Below the pieces are notes generated by a model. The model was given only the letters and a program-made list of their open reading frames with translations, was not told the origin of the DNA and did no database searches. DNA of 64,000 nucleotides from positions 1 to 64,000 of the forward strand of contig CAILUI010000450.1 of NCBI GenBank assembly GCA_903837355.1. Reading direction: 5' to 3'. This stretch comes from an uncultured Victivallales bacterium (GTDB lineage: Bacteria; Verrucomicrobiota; Lentisphaeria; Oligosphaerales; JAFGRS01). Within the stretch, counting starts at the first letter, position 1. Each line of letters starts with the position of its first letter. Both the position numbers and the translations under genes were made by a program. Below, one piece after another: positions 8,639 to 16,836 of the stretch.

Positions 8639-9637
8639 ATGTCTCCGCGTAACACGTCATCATTGCAGGCCGACACTGCAATAGGCAGGCAGGCGGTCGG
8701 TCGCAGAACGGCATCGCCGAAGTCCCAGGCCCGCCGCGGGGTCCTGCTGGCCACCATTCGCGGGGGGACTCCTCTCCAGGTTGAGCAGTTGCTCAGCAGT
8801 CTGGAGGCATCTGGCGACATCGGTCCGGACGAGGATATCATCCAGGATGAAGTCGCTGCCGATGAGGCGATGCTGGAGATGGACGCCGACATGGATCTCG
8901 GCGACGAAGATGAACCGAGCACGGAGGATTGGGGAGACGAGGGGGCGGTCCAGTCCGGCAGCGATGAGGACAGTGAGCCGAGCACCATTCCCTTTGCTCC
9001 GCGCTGCTTTGAGATCGTCGTCACCGACCGAACCTGCAGCGTGCCCGTGGATGGGAAATGCATCCGCAGCGCACGAACCCCACTTGGGCAACAGGCTTTG
9101 TACGAGCTGGAGTCCCGAGTCTGGGCGCTCAGGCGCATCGCCGTCTGGCTCACCGAAAGGCGAGTTGATTTTGTGTGCAACCGTGACCTCTGGCATCTGG
9201 GATGCGAGGCATTGGACGACGTCAAGTGCGGGCGAACGCCCGTGGAACAGAAGTCGTTCTTGCACTGTGCCGGTCTGGAACCAAAGATCTCTGAGGAATC
9301 GCTGTCGCGGTACATTCGCGCTACGGATATCGCGTGGACTGACGGCAGCGCGCCGCTCGACATTCTCTTCAGCGATGGCGCCAAACGGACCTGGGTGGCG
9401 AACGCAGTCCGCCAATTCGTGATGGAATCCGGCGAGGCGGTCTCCGATGCCGTGCTTGACGAGTATGCCTCTGTTCCAGTGAACCGGTCCGCCGCCAGGC
9501 GGCGGCGCCTGGCGCAGATGGCACCCGAATCGTTGGACCTGCCGACCTTCATTGAGAAAGCCAACATGCTTGCCGGCACCCGATGGCAGGACGTCGTGTC
9601 GTGTTGTCGGGGCAGGCTGCTGGGTGCCAGACGATGA
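8639..9637 (+). CDS. Divergent, reduced sigma-54 (RpoN-like) factor
   Basis: Residues about 157-300 of this 332-residue protein follow the C-terminal half of RpoN in order. LESRVWALRRIAVWLTERR matches the LxxRxxTLxxVxxxIVxxQ helix. SEESLSRYIRATD sits at the HESTVSRxTxxKY helix-turn-helix. APLDILFSDG matches the FELKYFFSSG block. AVRQFVMESGEAVSDAVLDE matches AIRALIxxLIxxE..PLSD. VNRSAARRRRL stands where the RpoN box (ARRTVAKYRE) should be, with only part of the box residues kept. A very acidic stretch at 64-116 recalls region II. The glutamine-rich region I and most of the usual core-binding domain are missing or unrecognisable; typical RpoN is near 450-500 residues. ATG 8639 is 2 bases after the RNAP stop with GAGGGG 6 bases ahead. 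The stop overlaps the activator start (ATGA). Confidence 0.82.
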   Translation: MSPRNTSSLQADTAIGRQAVGRRTASPKSQARRGVLLATIRGGTPLQVEQLLSSLEASGDIGPDEDIIQDEVAADEAMLEMDADMDLGDEDEPSTEDWGDEGAVQSGSDEDSEPSTIPFAPRCFEIVVTDRTCSVPVDGKCIRSARTPLGQQALYELESRVWALRRIAVWLTERRVDFVCNRDLWHLGCEALDDVKCGRTPVEQKSFLHCAGLEPKISEESLSRYIRATDIAWTDGSAPLDILFSDGAKRTWVANAVRQFVMESGEAVSDAVLDEYASVPVNRSAARRRRLAQMAPESLDLPTFIEKANMLAGTRWQDVVSCCRGRLLGARR

Positions 9638-10947
9638 GCGACAGAATCCCGAACCTATTCAGCAACGACGAGGGTCGCCTGACTACTCTGGTCAAGAGTG
9701 TCGCTGGCCGGTTCGAGGGACGGCCATACGGGGTCGTCTGGATCACGAGCAACGCCCTGCCCAAGAGCGTGCAGTTCCGTTTCCCCCAAGGCCTCGGCCT
9801 GAAGCGAGTTCTGCTTGTGTTCGAGGGGCTTCCTATCGCTGTCGATTCGCTCAAGACCTGGCGCCGCTGGGCCATTGGGGTGGGCGCGATGGATGTGCTG
9901 GTCGAGTTCGCCCCCGCCGGGATGGATGAGGACAGAGTGACGGAGCTTTTTGGCCGGCGGTGCAGTAAGTGGGCCGAGCCACTTCCGTTCCGCGAGTCAA
10001 CTGCCCTAACGGCAGGATCCCATGTCACCCTGGGTGCGAAGGCAAGGGGGAAAGACCACCCGGATCTGCTCACCATGATGTTCGGGAGCATGGGGGATCT
10101 GTTGACCCGAGTGGACCTGATACGTGTAAGGTTCCAGATGGTCGGCGCGGCCGTCCGAAACACCAAGGCTGGCTACTTACGCACCATCGACAAGCTGATC
10201 GGAAGCGAGGACCAGAACAGTCCAGGGAAACCCCCGGAGATCGACGCAGAGCATCTCATGAGCCACCTTCCGCGCCTGCTGCTTCGAGGCGAGACGGGGG
10301 TGGGCAAGACCCTGATTGCGCGCTATCTGCAGGAGGATGTCGACCTTCGTCCTCCGAGGATCTCGATCCCTGAGTTCCTCGGCAAAGAGGACATGTTCGA
10401 GTACGATCTCTTCGGATACGTGCATGGGGCCTACACGGGTGGCAAGAAAGGCGGAGATCACGGCTTGCTTCTCGAGAACGTCGGGGGTGTTGTATTCCTG
10501 GACGAGATTGGGGAGGCGAGCGCAATCATCCAGGCCAAGCTTCTGGCCTACCTAGACGACTACCGGATTCGTCCGCGAGGCTGGCGAGGGGCTCCGTTCT
10601 ACTGCCCGACCCTGATTGTCGCGGCAACCAATCGTGACCTGAAAGACTTGGCCAAGAAGGGCCGGTTCAGGGGTGATCTGCTCGCCCGCTTCACGGACGT
10701 CGAGACGATTCCCCCGCTCCGCGAACGTGTCGAGAGTCTGCCGTTCATCCTCGACTGCCTGCTTCAGAGCGGCGCCATCAACCCCGACGCGGCGGTCCAG
10801 GAGATCGGCCAGGAAGCCTTCGCTGCCCTGAAGAAGTACGAGTTCCGAGGCAACTTCAGGGAACTCGAGGATACGCTCAGAACCGCCTGCCAGGCCGTCA
10901 CCAAAGACGGTCGGCAATACATCTGCCGCAGCGACTTGCCGTTCTGA
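9634..10947 (+). CDS. Sigma-54 activator-type AAA+ ATPase (bEBP) without a DNA-binding domain
   Basis: The 437-residue protein has a central NtrC-type AAA+ domain: Walker A GETGVGKT at 219-226, the sigma-54-contacting loop as GAYTGG at 265-270 (normally GAFTGA), Walker B VVFLDEIGE with D290/E291, ATNRDL, GRFRGDLLARF with arginine-finger candidates, IPPLRER, and sensor II FRGNFRELEDTL. Such ATPases remodel the closed complex of sigma-54 RNAP to allow melting. The chain ends about 25 residues after sensor II, so the usual Fis-type helix-turn-helix is absent and the protein would act from solution or through a partner. The first ~210 residues are not a recognisable receiver, GAF or PAS domain. 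They may be a sensor, but I could not match them. ATG 9634 overlaps the sigma-54 stop (ATGA). A 17-residue longer form from 9583 is less likely. Confidence 0.9.
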   Translation: MSDRIPNLFSNDEGRLTTLVKSVAGRFEGRPYGVVWITSNALPKSVQFRFPQGLGLKRVLLVFEGLPIAVDSLKTWRRWAIGVGAMDVLVEFAPAGMDEDRVTELFGRRCSKWAEPLPFRESTALTAGSHVTLGAKARGKDHPDLLTMMFGSMGDLLTRVDLIRVRFQMVGAAVRNTKAGYLRTIDKLIGSEDQNSPGKPPEIDAEHLMSHLPRLLLRGETGVGKTLIARYLQEDVDLRPPRISIPEFLGKEDMFEYDLFGYVHGAYTGGKKGGDHGLLLENVGGVVFLDEIGEASAIIQAKLLAYLDDYRIRPRGWRGAPFYCPTLIVAATNRDLKDLAKKGRFRGDLLARFTDVETIPPLRERVESLPFILDCLLQSGAINPDAAVQEIGQEAFAALKKYEFRGNFRELEDTLRTACQAVTKDGRQYICRSDLPF

Positions 10948-11183
10948 CAAGTCCGCACCTTGTGGCCCTCCCATGCCTCTGGCCTCGTAGGCTCTTCGTT
11001 TCCACGTCGCCGTTTGTGGGTTGCTATACATTTCGCAGCGAGAAGGCAGGTACGCGAACCCCGAAAGGAGCGGCAGAGAGCATGATCACAGAGCAGACCG
11101 GCAGGCACAGGCGAGGGGATTGGGCTGGCATCCTGGGAAGCCCGGACAGGCATGATTCATCGACGGAACACAAGGAGTGCGTC

Positions 11184-12314
11184 ATGAAGAGCAGCAGGCT
11201 GGGAATGGTGGTTGTGTTGGTCATTGCGGGCGCCAACATCGGGTGGTCAACCTGGGCCACGACATCGCAACAGACGGCAGTGGCGGGCTCAGCCAAAGCA
11301 GTGACATCGACGGTCGCCACGCCGACGGTCAGCCCTGGTTCTGGCTGCTACACCGGGTCAGTCAAAGTGGCGATGGCCTGCACCACCAGTGGGGCGACCA
11401 TACGCTACACGACCAACGGCAGTGACCCGACTTCGTCCTCGTCGGCCTATAGCGGATCGATCACCCTGAGCAGTACCACCACGATCAAGGCCAAGGCTTT
11501 CAAGAGTGGGAAGACCAATAGCGCTGTGGCCAGCGCGACCTACACCGTGGCGGTGGTGCCGTCGGTCACCAACTTCACCGGCACGCCGTGGGCCTACCCC
11601 TCTGCGGACTTTCCCTACTCAAACCCCCAGTGGCTGAACTACCTACAGGTGGGCTATGCAGGCCATGCGACGATCTATGTCTACGCGAATGGGAGCGGCC
11701 TGGATAGGGTGACGGCCGTTTCAACCACGGCCTCCGGCTATGCAATCTCCATCGTGGCGAAAAGCGCCTCGAAGCTCACGCTGAGCATTCAGGGCGTCAG
11801 GAACGGCAGCGGTTGTTTCGACGAGAACGCACCCAAGCCGGTCGCGAACATGCCGCTCACCTTCTCCTACTCTGGGGGGGTGCTGTCGAGAAGTGTCTCT
11901 CCCGGCATCATCCCGGCGTTCAATCCCGGTCTGCAGGCATACGGCCAATGCACTTGGTATGCCGGGTACATCGCAAGACTGCGCGCAGGGAAGGCCGTGG
12001 TGGCGAGCTACTCCAGTTGTGTTCCTCTCAGCGGGAATCCAGCGAACCCGGGGTTTCCAAAGGCCAACTCCGTTCTGAACTCGTCCGGCAAACACATGTC
12101 ATTCCTTGAGAGCGTTCGTAGCTCAAGCACCAACAACGCAGATGGATCCGTAACAGTAACCTATGCCATGTCTGGGTCCCAGTATAACACCGGCACGCCC
12201 TGGGGAAGCAGGTCACCGTTCACCACTCAGATGGTTATCAGGCAGAAAAGCGGACTCTACACGATCGTCACGGCACCCAAGGTGATCTACCCCGTTACAG
12301 CGGTCAAGCAGTAG
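11184..12314 (+). CDS. Secreted protein with chitobiase-C-like repeat domain and CHAP-like motif
   Basis: The 376-residue product starts with a signal peptide (MKSSRLGMVVVLVIAGANIG, cleavage probably after STWA). Residues about 40-110 read like the chitobiase/FN3-associated C-terminal domain (TSGATIRYTTNGSDPTSSS, STTTIKAKAFKSGKTNSAVA) found in cell-surface proteins. Near the C-terminus YGQCTWYAGY, with Cys256, matches the cysteine segment of CHAP amidase domains, although the expected downstream His block is not obvious. AAGGAG lies 6 bases before the ATG, which decides the start. It sits 236 bases after the transcription operon, so it could be a separate unit on the same strand. It is extracellular or surface-bound, and murein hydrolase activity is possible but unproven. 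Confidence 0.75.
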   Translation: MKSSRLGMVVVLVIAGANIGWSTWATTSQQTAVAGSAKAVTSTVATPTVSPGSGCYTGSVKVAMACTTSGATIRYTTNGSDPTSSSSAYSGSITLSSTTTIKAKAFKSGKTNSAVASATYTVAVVPSVTNFTGTPWAYPSADFPYSNPQWLNYLQVGYAGHATIYVYANGSGLDRVTAVSTTASGYAISIVAKSASKLTLSIQGVRNGSGCFDENAPKPVANMPLTFSYSGGVLSRSVSPGIIPAFNPGLQAYGQCTWYAGYIARLRAGKAVVASYSSCVPLSGNPANPGFPKANSVLNSSGKHMSFLESVRSSSTNNADGSVTVTYAMSGSQYNTGTPWGSRSPFTTQMVIRQKSGLYTIVTAPKVIYPVTAVKQ

Positions 12315-12421
12315 GGATCTGCCGCAGCGAGAACGCATAGACGCGGTCTGGGAGCGGACTCGTGCGAAGGTACCATCTCTGGCCTTTGCGTCGTCCCCCG
12401 GGGCCATTGAGTGTGGCGGGG

Positions 12422-12466
12422 CTGGGGCTGGCATCGTGGCGCGTGCCGCTTTGATGCCGGCCCCAG
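12422..12466. terminator. Hairpin after the secreted-protein gene
   Basis: Arms CTGGGGCTGGCATC and GATGCCGGCCCCAG pair over 14 positions with one G-T wobble and a 17-base loop. It lies about 110 bases after the secreted-protein stop and just before the IS21-like remnant. There is no T-run, so it may be a factor-dependent terminator or part of the decayed element. Confidence 0.4.
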
Positions 12467-12483
12467 TGCGGATTCCGCTGAAA

Positions 12484-12546
12484 GTGGACAGCGATTCCAG
12501 CCCATGGTGGACACCTGTTCCAGTCACCACCGGAAAGTGTTCACCA
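12484..12546. repeat. Terminal repeats of an IS21-family remnant
   Basis: Two related direct repeats, GTGGACAGCGATTCCAG and GTGGACACCTGTTCCAG, lie 23 bases apart. A related segment in the opposite orientation (AAAGTGTTCACC) follows. IS21-family ends carry several such transposase-binding repeats, and the istB fragment lies immediately inside, so this is probably one decayed end of that element. Confidence 0.5.
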
Positions 12547-12770
12547 TGCGTCGGAATCCGCACCCAGCTCGGATCCTGCATCTGTCCTTCCAGTTCAGGC
12601 GTTTCGTCCTGATAGACACGGCCATTGAGGCGAAAGCTCTTCCCCTCGATGGTGACCGTTTCGCTGTGATGCACGACGCGGCCCAGGACGGCGGATGCGA
12701 GGGTGGCATCGTTGGCGAAGGTCTTGGCCCACTGCTTGTAGGGCCGGTTCGTGGTGATGATGATGCTCCA
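12547..12770 (-). pseudogene. IstB-type IS21 helper ATPase, C-terminal fragment
   Basis: On the minus strand this reads WSIIITTNRPYKQWAKTF, then TLASAVLGRVVHHSETV and IEGKSFRLNGR, which is the C-terminal block of IstB (IITTNRPFxxWxxxFxD...AILDRLLHHxxxxxIxGxSYRL). The Walker A and B regions and the partner transposase IstA are missing. The homology stops abruptly just upstream of the next plus-strand gene, so the element was truncated there. It marks past insertion in this region and is almost certainly non-functional. Confidence 0.75.
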
Positions 12771-12793
12771 AGGTAACCAGGAAGGAGGTTCCC

Positions 12794-13006
12794 ATGGCGT
12801 CCCACAGTCTCGACTTCAGCCCCAAACCGGCAGAGGCGACGCCGCGGATCGTGAAGAAGGCGGTAATAGCAGCCTTCATGCAGTACGGACTCGCGATACT
12901 GTGCCTGATCTGCGGGAGGCCGGGGGCTGCGATCCTGCTCGCACTCACGGGATTGTTGACGCACAAGTGCGTCGTGCCGCTCTTGCGCTGGTATACGACG
13001 GCGTGA
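12794..13006 (+). CDS. Small membrane protein, 70 residues
   Basis: A strong AAGGAGG 6 bases before the ATG supports this short gene. The product has a basic, soluble N-terminal half and a hydrophobic stretch from about residue 24 to 55 (FMQYGLAILCLICG and AAILLALTGLL), enough for one or two membrane helices. No family is recognised. It is the only intact gene between the IS21 remnant and the CYTH gene. Confidence 0.6.
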   Translation: MASHSLDFSPKPAEATPRIVKKAVIAAFMQYGLAILCLICGRPGAAILLALTGLLTHKCVVPLLRWYTTA

Positions 13007-13054
13007 GGTCAGGGAAGGCGCCGCTTACCCGCGCCAAACCGCACGGAATGCTAC

Positions 13055-13531
13055 CTATGCGTGGGTGCGGTCACTCCAAGTGCTGTAGGGCTTAGGGCCG
13101 AGGTTCGAGTTGCGGTACCGCGGATCCGCGGTCACCTCAGGCCCCACCCAGCCTGGTCGTTCGAACGGCTGGTCCTCTCGTTCGAGCTCGATTTCGGCAA
13201 CGATGAGGCCCGTGTTATCTCCCAAAAACTCGTCGACCTCCCATCTGAAGCCGCTGAAGACAACGACATGCCTTATCTTCTGGATGACTGGACCATCGCA
13301 TAGCCTCAGCAACTGCTCAGCATCAGCGACCGGGATCTCGTACTCGAACTCCGCCCGCGAGGCCCCTCTTGTGGGGCCCTTGATGGTCAGGAAGGCCTTC
13401 TCACCGGCCAATCGGACTCTGACGGTTCTCGCCTCACCGCGACACAAGTAGCCTTGGCAGAAGCGAACGCCACCGGCTTGTCGCCACTCGGTTCCCGTGA
13501 CCAGAAACCTCCGCTCAATCTCAGTGGGCAT
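13055..13531 (-). CDS. CYTH-domain (triphosphate tunnel metalloenzyme) protein
   Basis: The 158-residue protein opens with MPTEIERRFLV, the CYTH ExExK signature with Arg in place of the Lys. It continues with charged beta-strand blocks expected of the tunnel fold: RTVRVRLAGEKAFLTIKGPT, RAEFEYEIP, IQKIRHVVVF, WEVDEFLGDNTGLIVAEIELE. Members of this class hydrolyse inorganic tripolyphosphate, thiamine triphosphate or RNA 5'-triphosphates, or make cAMP. The short bacterial form is usually a tripolyphosphatase. I start at the methionine directly before the signature; 11 upstream residues in the same frame carry no homology. It is transcribed toward the small membrane gene. Confidence 0.88.
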   Translation of the reverse strand: MPTEIERRFLVTGTEWRQAGGVRFCQGYLCRGEARTVRVRLAGEKAFLTIKGPTRGASRAEFEYEIPVADAEQLLRLCDGPVIQKIRHVVVFSGFRWEVDEFLGDNTGLIVAEIELEREDQPFERPGWVGPEVTADPRYRNSNLGPKPYSTWSDRTHA

Positions 13532-14188
13532 GTGGTTTCTCCGAGGATGCACGGTGAAGCCCATATCAGGGACGCGGCCCCCGCCGCGTCACCTGGGTGG
13601 GCCCGAACTCCGCGGTTCTTGTTGCGGTTAGATGACTGTGCTCCTCCGGACGACCTGAGCCGCCGGTTCTGGACTCAGAGCATACACCGCGGCGCTGCGG
13701 TTCTCGTGTGGCTGCGCGGATCGCGACGCCTAACGGTATGAGTTCTCCGAACCGGCCTGGCGCCCAAGTGAGCGCAGGCAGCCCGGGGGGGGGCATGTGA
13801 GCTCGCGTCCTGAGCCGGTACGCGGCGGCGTAGACCTACCCGCGTGCCTCATCGTTTGCCTGATGGAAACCGATGAACCCCTGCAACCAGACCTCTCCAA
13901 GTGCCTCCGACCAGAGTCTGTCTGCCCGGGGGCAGGTGCTGGTGGAAGCAGTCGCTGCGTTCTGCGTCCAGCAGCATGACGACGATGTAGTGATGGCCGG
14001 AGGCGAATCCCGGATGCCTTCTCACCCACACGTGGTGCGACTCGATGCCCTTCTGCAGTTCAGGGCGGGCAGACCCACGCCGCCAGCGCCGTGGGGTGCA
14101 GTCTGTCACATGCCCCGATGAAACCGCCGACATAGCAAGCAGCCGAAGGGATGGAGTAACGACCCACAGAACAGAAGGAACGGCACAC
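13532..14188. other. 657 bases without a supportable gene
   Basis: Short open frames exist on both strands. One minus-strand segment near 13850-14110 reads like degraded coding sequence (ESHHVWVRRHPGFASGHH), but it has no convincing start or ribosome site and competes with a plus-strand frame. I treat the stretch as decayed or non-coding, with the promoter of the 14189 gene probably near its right end. Confidence 0.4.
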
Positions 14189-15052
14189 ATGGCGGAACCC
14201 ACTGACCGCGACGAGAGCAACCCGGAAGGTGCCAGCCTGATGTCGGAAGCACGGCGTGCTTTCACGACGCTGCGTAGGGTCGCCCCAAAACGCCTCAGCC
14301 TGAGCAAGTACGTCGGTCTGCTCCAAGCCTGCGAACGACCGACGGCTGCCCAGATCGAGTCGTTCGTGGATTTCGTTGCGGTGGCCCACAGTTGGTACAA
14401 GCATCTGCCCATGCATCCCCCCGGACGTCCGTTCCATTTCTTCCCGGATCCCTGGGCCGGCCTGGACATCGTCGCTCTCTCCGATGGCCGAATCACTGCC
14501 GAGGAACGGGTCGGGGAGAAGGGGTTCCACTACAGTTGGATGCCCACGGCCAAGTACCGGGAGCAGTTCGGTTGCCTCAACTATCACACCGCCGCCGGTT
14601 CCTCGTTCTTCCTGGGTGACGGCGAGGTCGTGAACCCTCTGCCGCCGGCGCCAACCTTGTATACGCCGGCGGGACCGGTGGCGTTGCCGAAGGCAGTGGC
14701 CGAGGCGGGACGGGTGCTATGCACGGGGTTGATCCATCCCTACACGAACCTGATCGGCTACTGGACGTGGCACCGGGCGGGACCGTGGCGCGAGGTGGAG
14801 TGGCCGGCGGAGTGCGGCGGAGAGGCCCTCAAGCAGCGCATTATCCAGCGCATCGATCACTGCGACGAGGAACGCCAAACTGCCGTTGCTGCCGAAGAAC
14901 GCAGACGCTGGGAACGGCTGGGGCGTCATCGGGGCCCCCGCATCTACCTCGGTGGCGGCCAACTGCCTGACGTCCTGGCGCCCGAGCGTCTGCGCCAGGC
15001 AGAAGCCATGATGAACGCCATTCGTGCCGTCTGCACGACGGTCTGGGGTTGA
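14189..15052 (+). CDS. Hypothetical protein, 287 residues
   Basis: No family is recognised. The protein is soluble and rich in aromatic and histidine residues in its middle (SWYKHLPMHPPGRPFHFFPDP, FHYSWMPTAKYREQF, IGYWTWHRAGPW), followed by a charged, probably helical stretch (ERQTAVAAEERRRWERLGRHR). The start is the ATG after AGAAGGAA. A longer in-frame form from 14045 would add arginine-rich, non-coding-like residues. It is the first of three plus-strand genes that end against the phosphatase gene. Confidence 0.7.
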   Translation: MAEPTDRDESNPEGASLMSEARRAFTTLRRVAPKRLSLSKYVGLLQACERPTAAQIESFVDFVAVAHSWYKHLPMHPPGRPFHFFPDPWAGLDIVALSDGRITAEERVGEKGFHYSWMPTAKYREQFGCLNYHTAAGSSFFLGDGEVVNPLPPAPTLYTPAGPVALPKAVAEAGRVLCTGLIHPYTNLIGYWTWHRAGPWREVEWPAECGGEALKQRIIQRIDHCDEERQTAVAAEERRRWERLGRHRGPRIYLGGGQLPDVLAPERLRQAEAMMNAIRAVCTTVWG

Positions 15053-15103
15053 GCATCCATCCAGGCTCACGCAACGTATCTGGCTGACCAGGTTCCCCCG
15101 CTC

Positions 15104-15316
15104 GTGATGCACTTGGTGGAACCCGAAACAGGACTCGCCATCGAACGGGAAGTGCATGAGTTCCGCGACATGGCCCGGAATGCCCCGCCGCCTGAACCAT
15201 ACGGGCCCCTGGAACAGTGGCTGGGGGAAGTCCAGGCGCGGAACCAGAGGCTGAACCAGCGACTTCTTGACCTGAAGGCGCGGTTGGAGAGCGCGGACGC
15301 AAAGCGTAGGCGGTAG
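15104..15316 (+). CDS. Small charged hypothetical protein, 70 residues
   Basis: The frame follows the previous gene after 51 bases. The product is hydrophilic with a C-terminal probable coiled coil (LGEVQARNQRLNQRLLDLKARLESA). A GTG at 15104 and an ATG at 15107 are both possible starts and neither has a strong ribosome site, so the call rests on coding character alone. Confidence 0.4.
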   Translation: MMHLVEPETGLAIEREVHEFRDMARNAPPPEPYGPLEQWLGEVQARNQRLNQRLLDLKARLESADAKRRR

Positions 15317-15612
15317 CGTCTTCACCGAGATGATCGCCGCCGGGACGCCTCGCCAACGCGGCTGACTGCTTCTGCGCGTGGAACTCAGGGAAGGTGGGCC
15401 AGGTGGCATTGGAGTGACCGTCAGCGTGAAGGGTATGGTCGGACGCCTAGTCGTACAAGGCGGAGCCGAGGACGGCACAAGGCCTCGCCGCCTGCGGCCG
15501 GCGATGAGCCAACCAGCGGTGGTTGCGTCCACTCAGCAGTCACGAACTCTCCCCTATCGCAGATAGTACTGCCGCGTACATGAGAGCCGCCATACGGATA
15601 AGGGGAACGGGC

Positions 15613-15876
15613 ATGAGCAAGGAACGCAGTGGACTGGATCGCCTGCTGAGCTTGGCCGCCTGCGGTGTCATCTACGGGTTCTTCTTCGCAGGGTGTGCCG
15701 ACATCATCCGGCTGCTCGCCCGGTTGCTCACTCGGCCGCCACGCTACCGACCGAAGTACCGCGACGACGGCCGGCCCGACTACGACAAGGACCCGAGATT
15801 CACACCGAGGCAGAGGGATTTCCTGAACCGCATGTGGGACGAGTCCACGGACAGGAAACGGCGGGCACGCCACTGA
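15613..15876 (+). CDS. Small single-pass membrane protein, 87 residues
   Basis: AAGGGGA precedes the ATG. The N-terminus has one hydrophobic helix (LLSLAACGVIYGFFFAGCADI) followed by a basic tail (RPKYRDDGRPDYDKDPRF, RQRDFLNRMWDES) that should lie in the cytoplasm. No family is recognised. It ends 50 bases before the convergent phosphatase gene. Confidence 0.6.
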   Translation: MSKERSGLDRLLSLAACGVIYGFFFAGCADIIRLLARLLTRPPRYRPKYRDDGRPDYDKDPRFTPRQRDFLNRMWDESTDRKRRARH

Positions 15877-15925
15877 GCGCTCAGCACCTCTGCGCGGGAA
15901 ACAGCCCGACTTCCCGCCCGCGGCT

Positions 15926-16423
15926 TCAGCGCCCAGCGCTTCGTTGCGCTGCGCACCACGCGACCAGCTCCATCTGTCCGTCGGTCTCCGGCTGGGACCC
16001 GGCCGCCCACACCGCCTTCGCCGCAGCCGCCGGGGTCGCTCCGAGTGCGACCAGAATGCAGGTCGCCAGAGAGCCTGCTCGACCAACCCCGGCCGCACAG
16101 TGGACGAGAATCCGGTCTCCCGCTTCGAGCCGTTGTGCCAGGTCGAGGGCGAGTTCCCAGAAGGCCACCCGGCTGCGCGGGGTCCCACAGTCCTTCACGG
16201 GGAAGGAAATGACTGGACAGGGCACCTGGCCGCTCAGTATCGCCTTGGCATAGGTGGGTGACTTCCGCCGCGTCTCGCCTGCCTGAGCCAGGTTGACGAT
16301 GGCCTGCACGCCCTCGGCGTGGACGTGTTCCCAGACCTGCTCAAGCGTCTCGAAACATCCGGGCATGCTGTGGAGCAGCAGCTTGCCAGGAACGAGTGCG
16401 GGTAGTTTGACCTGGCGGAACAT
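15926..16423 (-). CDS. Small protein-tyrosine/dual-specificity-type phosphatase, copy 1
   Basis: The 165-residue protein carries the cysteine-phosphatase loop HCAAGVGRAG with nucleophile Cys109 and Arg115. The HCx5R signature is complete, with Ala where Ser/Thr usually follows the Arg. A candidate general-acid loop lies near VISFPVKDCG. The ATG is preceded by GAGGGGGTCCGACGC, almost the same as the leader of the second copy, which fixes the start. A longer frame reaching 16651 is not conserved with copy 2. Substrates could be phosphotyrosine, phosphoserine or a small molecule. Together with the ARG and ARPP-1 genes nearby, a role in ADP-ribose or RNA 2'-phosphate metabolism is possible. Confidence 0.85.
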   Translation of the reverse strand: MFRQVKLPALVPGKLLLHSMPGCFETLEQVWEHVHAEGVQAIVNLAQAGETRRKSPTYAKAILSGQVPCPVISFPVKDCGTPRSRVAFWELALDLAQRLEAGDRILVHCAAGVGRAGSLATCILVALGATPAAAAKAVWAAGSQPETDGQMELVAWCAAQRSAGR

Positions 16424-16836
16424 GCGTCGGACCCCCTCGGAAGATTCGCTTGTGACGACCCGGAACTCCTCAGCGACCCTGCTCATGCGGCGGTATTCAG
16501 CACGCTCCCGCCTCGGTGCGGGTAGCCCCCGTCTCAGCGTGGCCGGAGCAGCGTCGGCAACTGTGACCGGTAGGGCTCGGGAAGCTGCGCCAGCGTCACC
16601 CGCGCGCAGCATCCATGCCCCGTGCCGCGCTGAGCGTCGATGTGTCGCCATATCCGCCCGGCTTAGCTATCGGTGTTTCCTCCCCCCTCCGTGACAGCGC
16701 TCCCCTGCCCTTGGTGGCTGGCCGGCACAGACGAGAACTCGCACTACATCCGGGCGGGCGGGGTGCCTTCCTGAGGGCGTGAGCAACCGCGCATGGGAGC
16801 CCCAGCCAACCTGGCTGCAGCCCTCGAGCATTGTGC
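16424..16836. other. 413 bases without a supportable gene
   Basis: The minus-strand frame of the phosphatase stays open upstream to 16651 but reads as arginine/alanine-rich sequence without counterpart in the second phosphatase copy. I see no hairpin, repeat or clear promoter. Confidence 0.4.

Noticed and set aside
10948-11183. A sigma-54-type -24/-12 promoter ahead of the secreted-protein gene
   Set aside because: No GG-N10-GC element with fitting flanks is present; near matches have wrong spacing.
12700-12780. His-tag-like run (LEHHHHHE) on the minus strand, suggesting vector sequence
   Set aside because: It is an out-of-frame reading of the IstB segment IIITTNRP; the true frame has clear IS21 homology.
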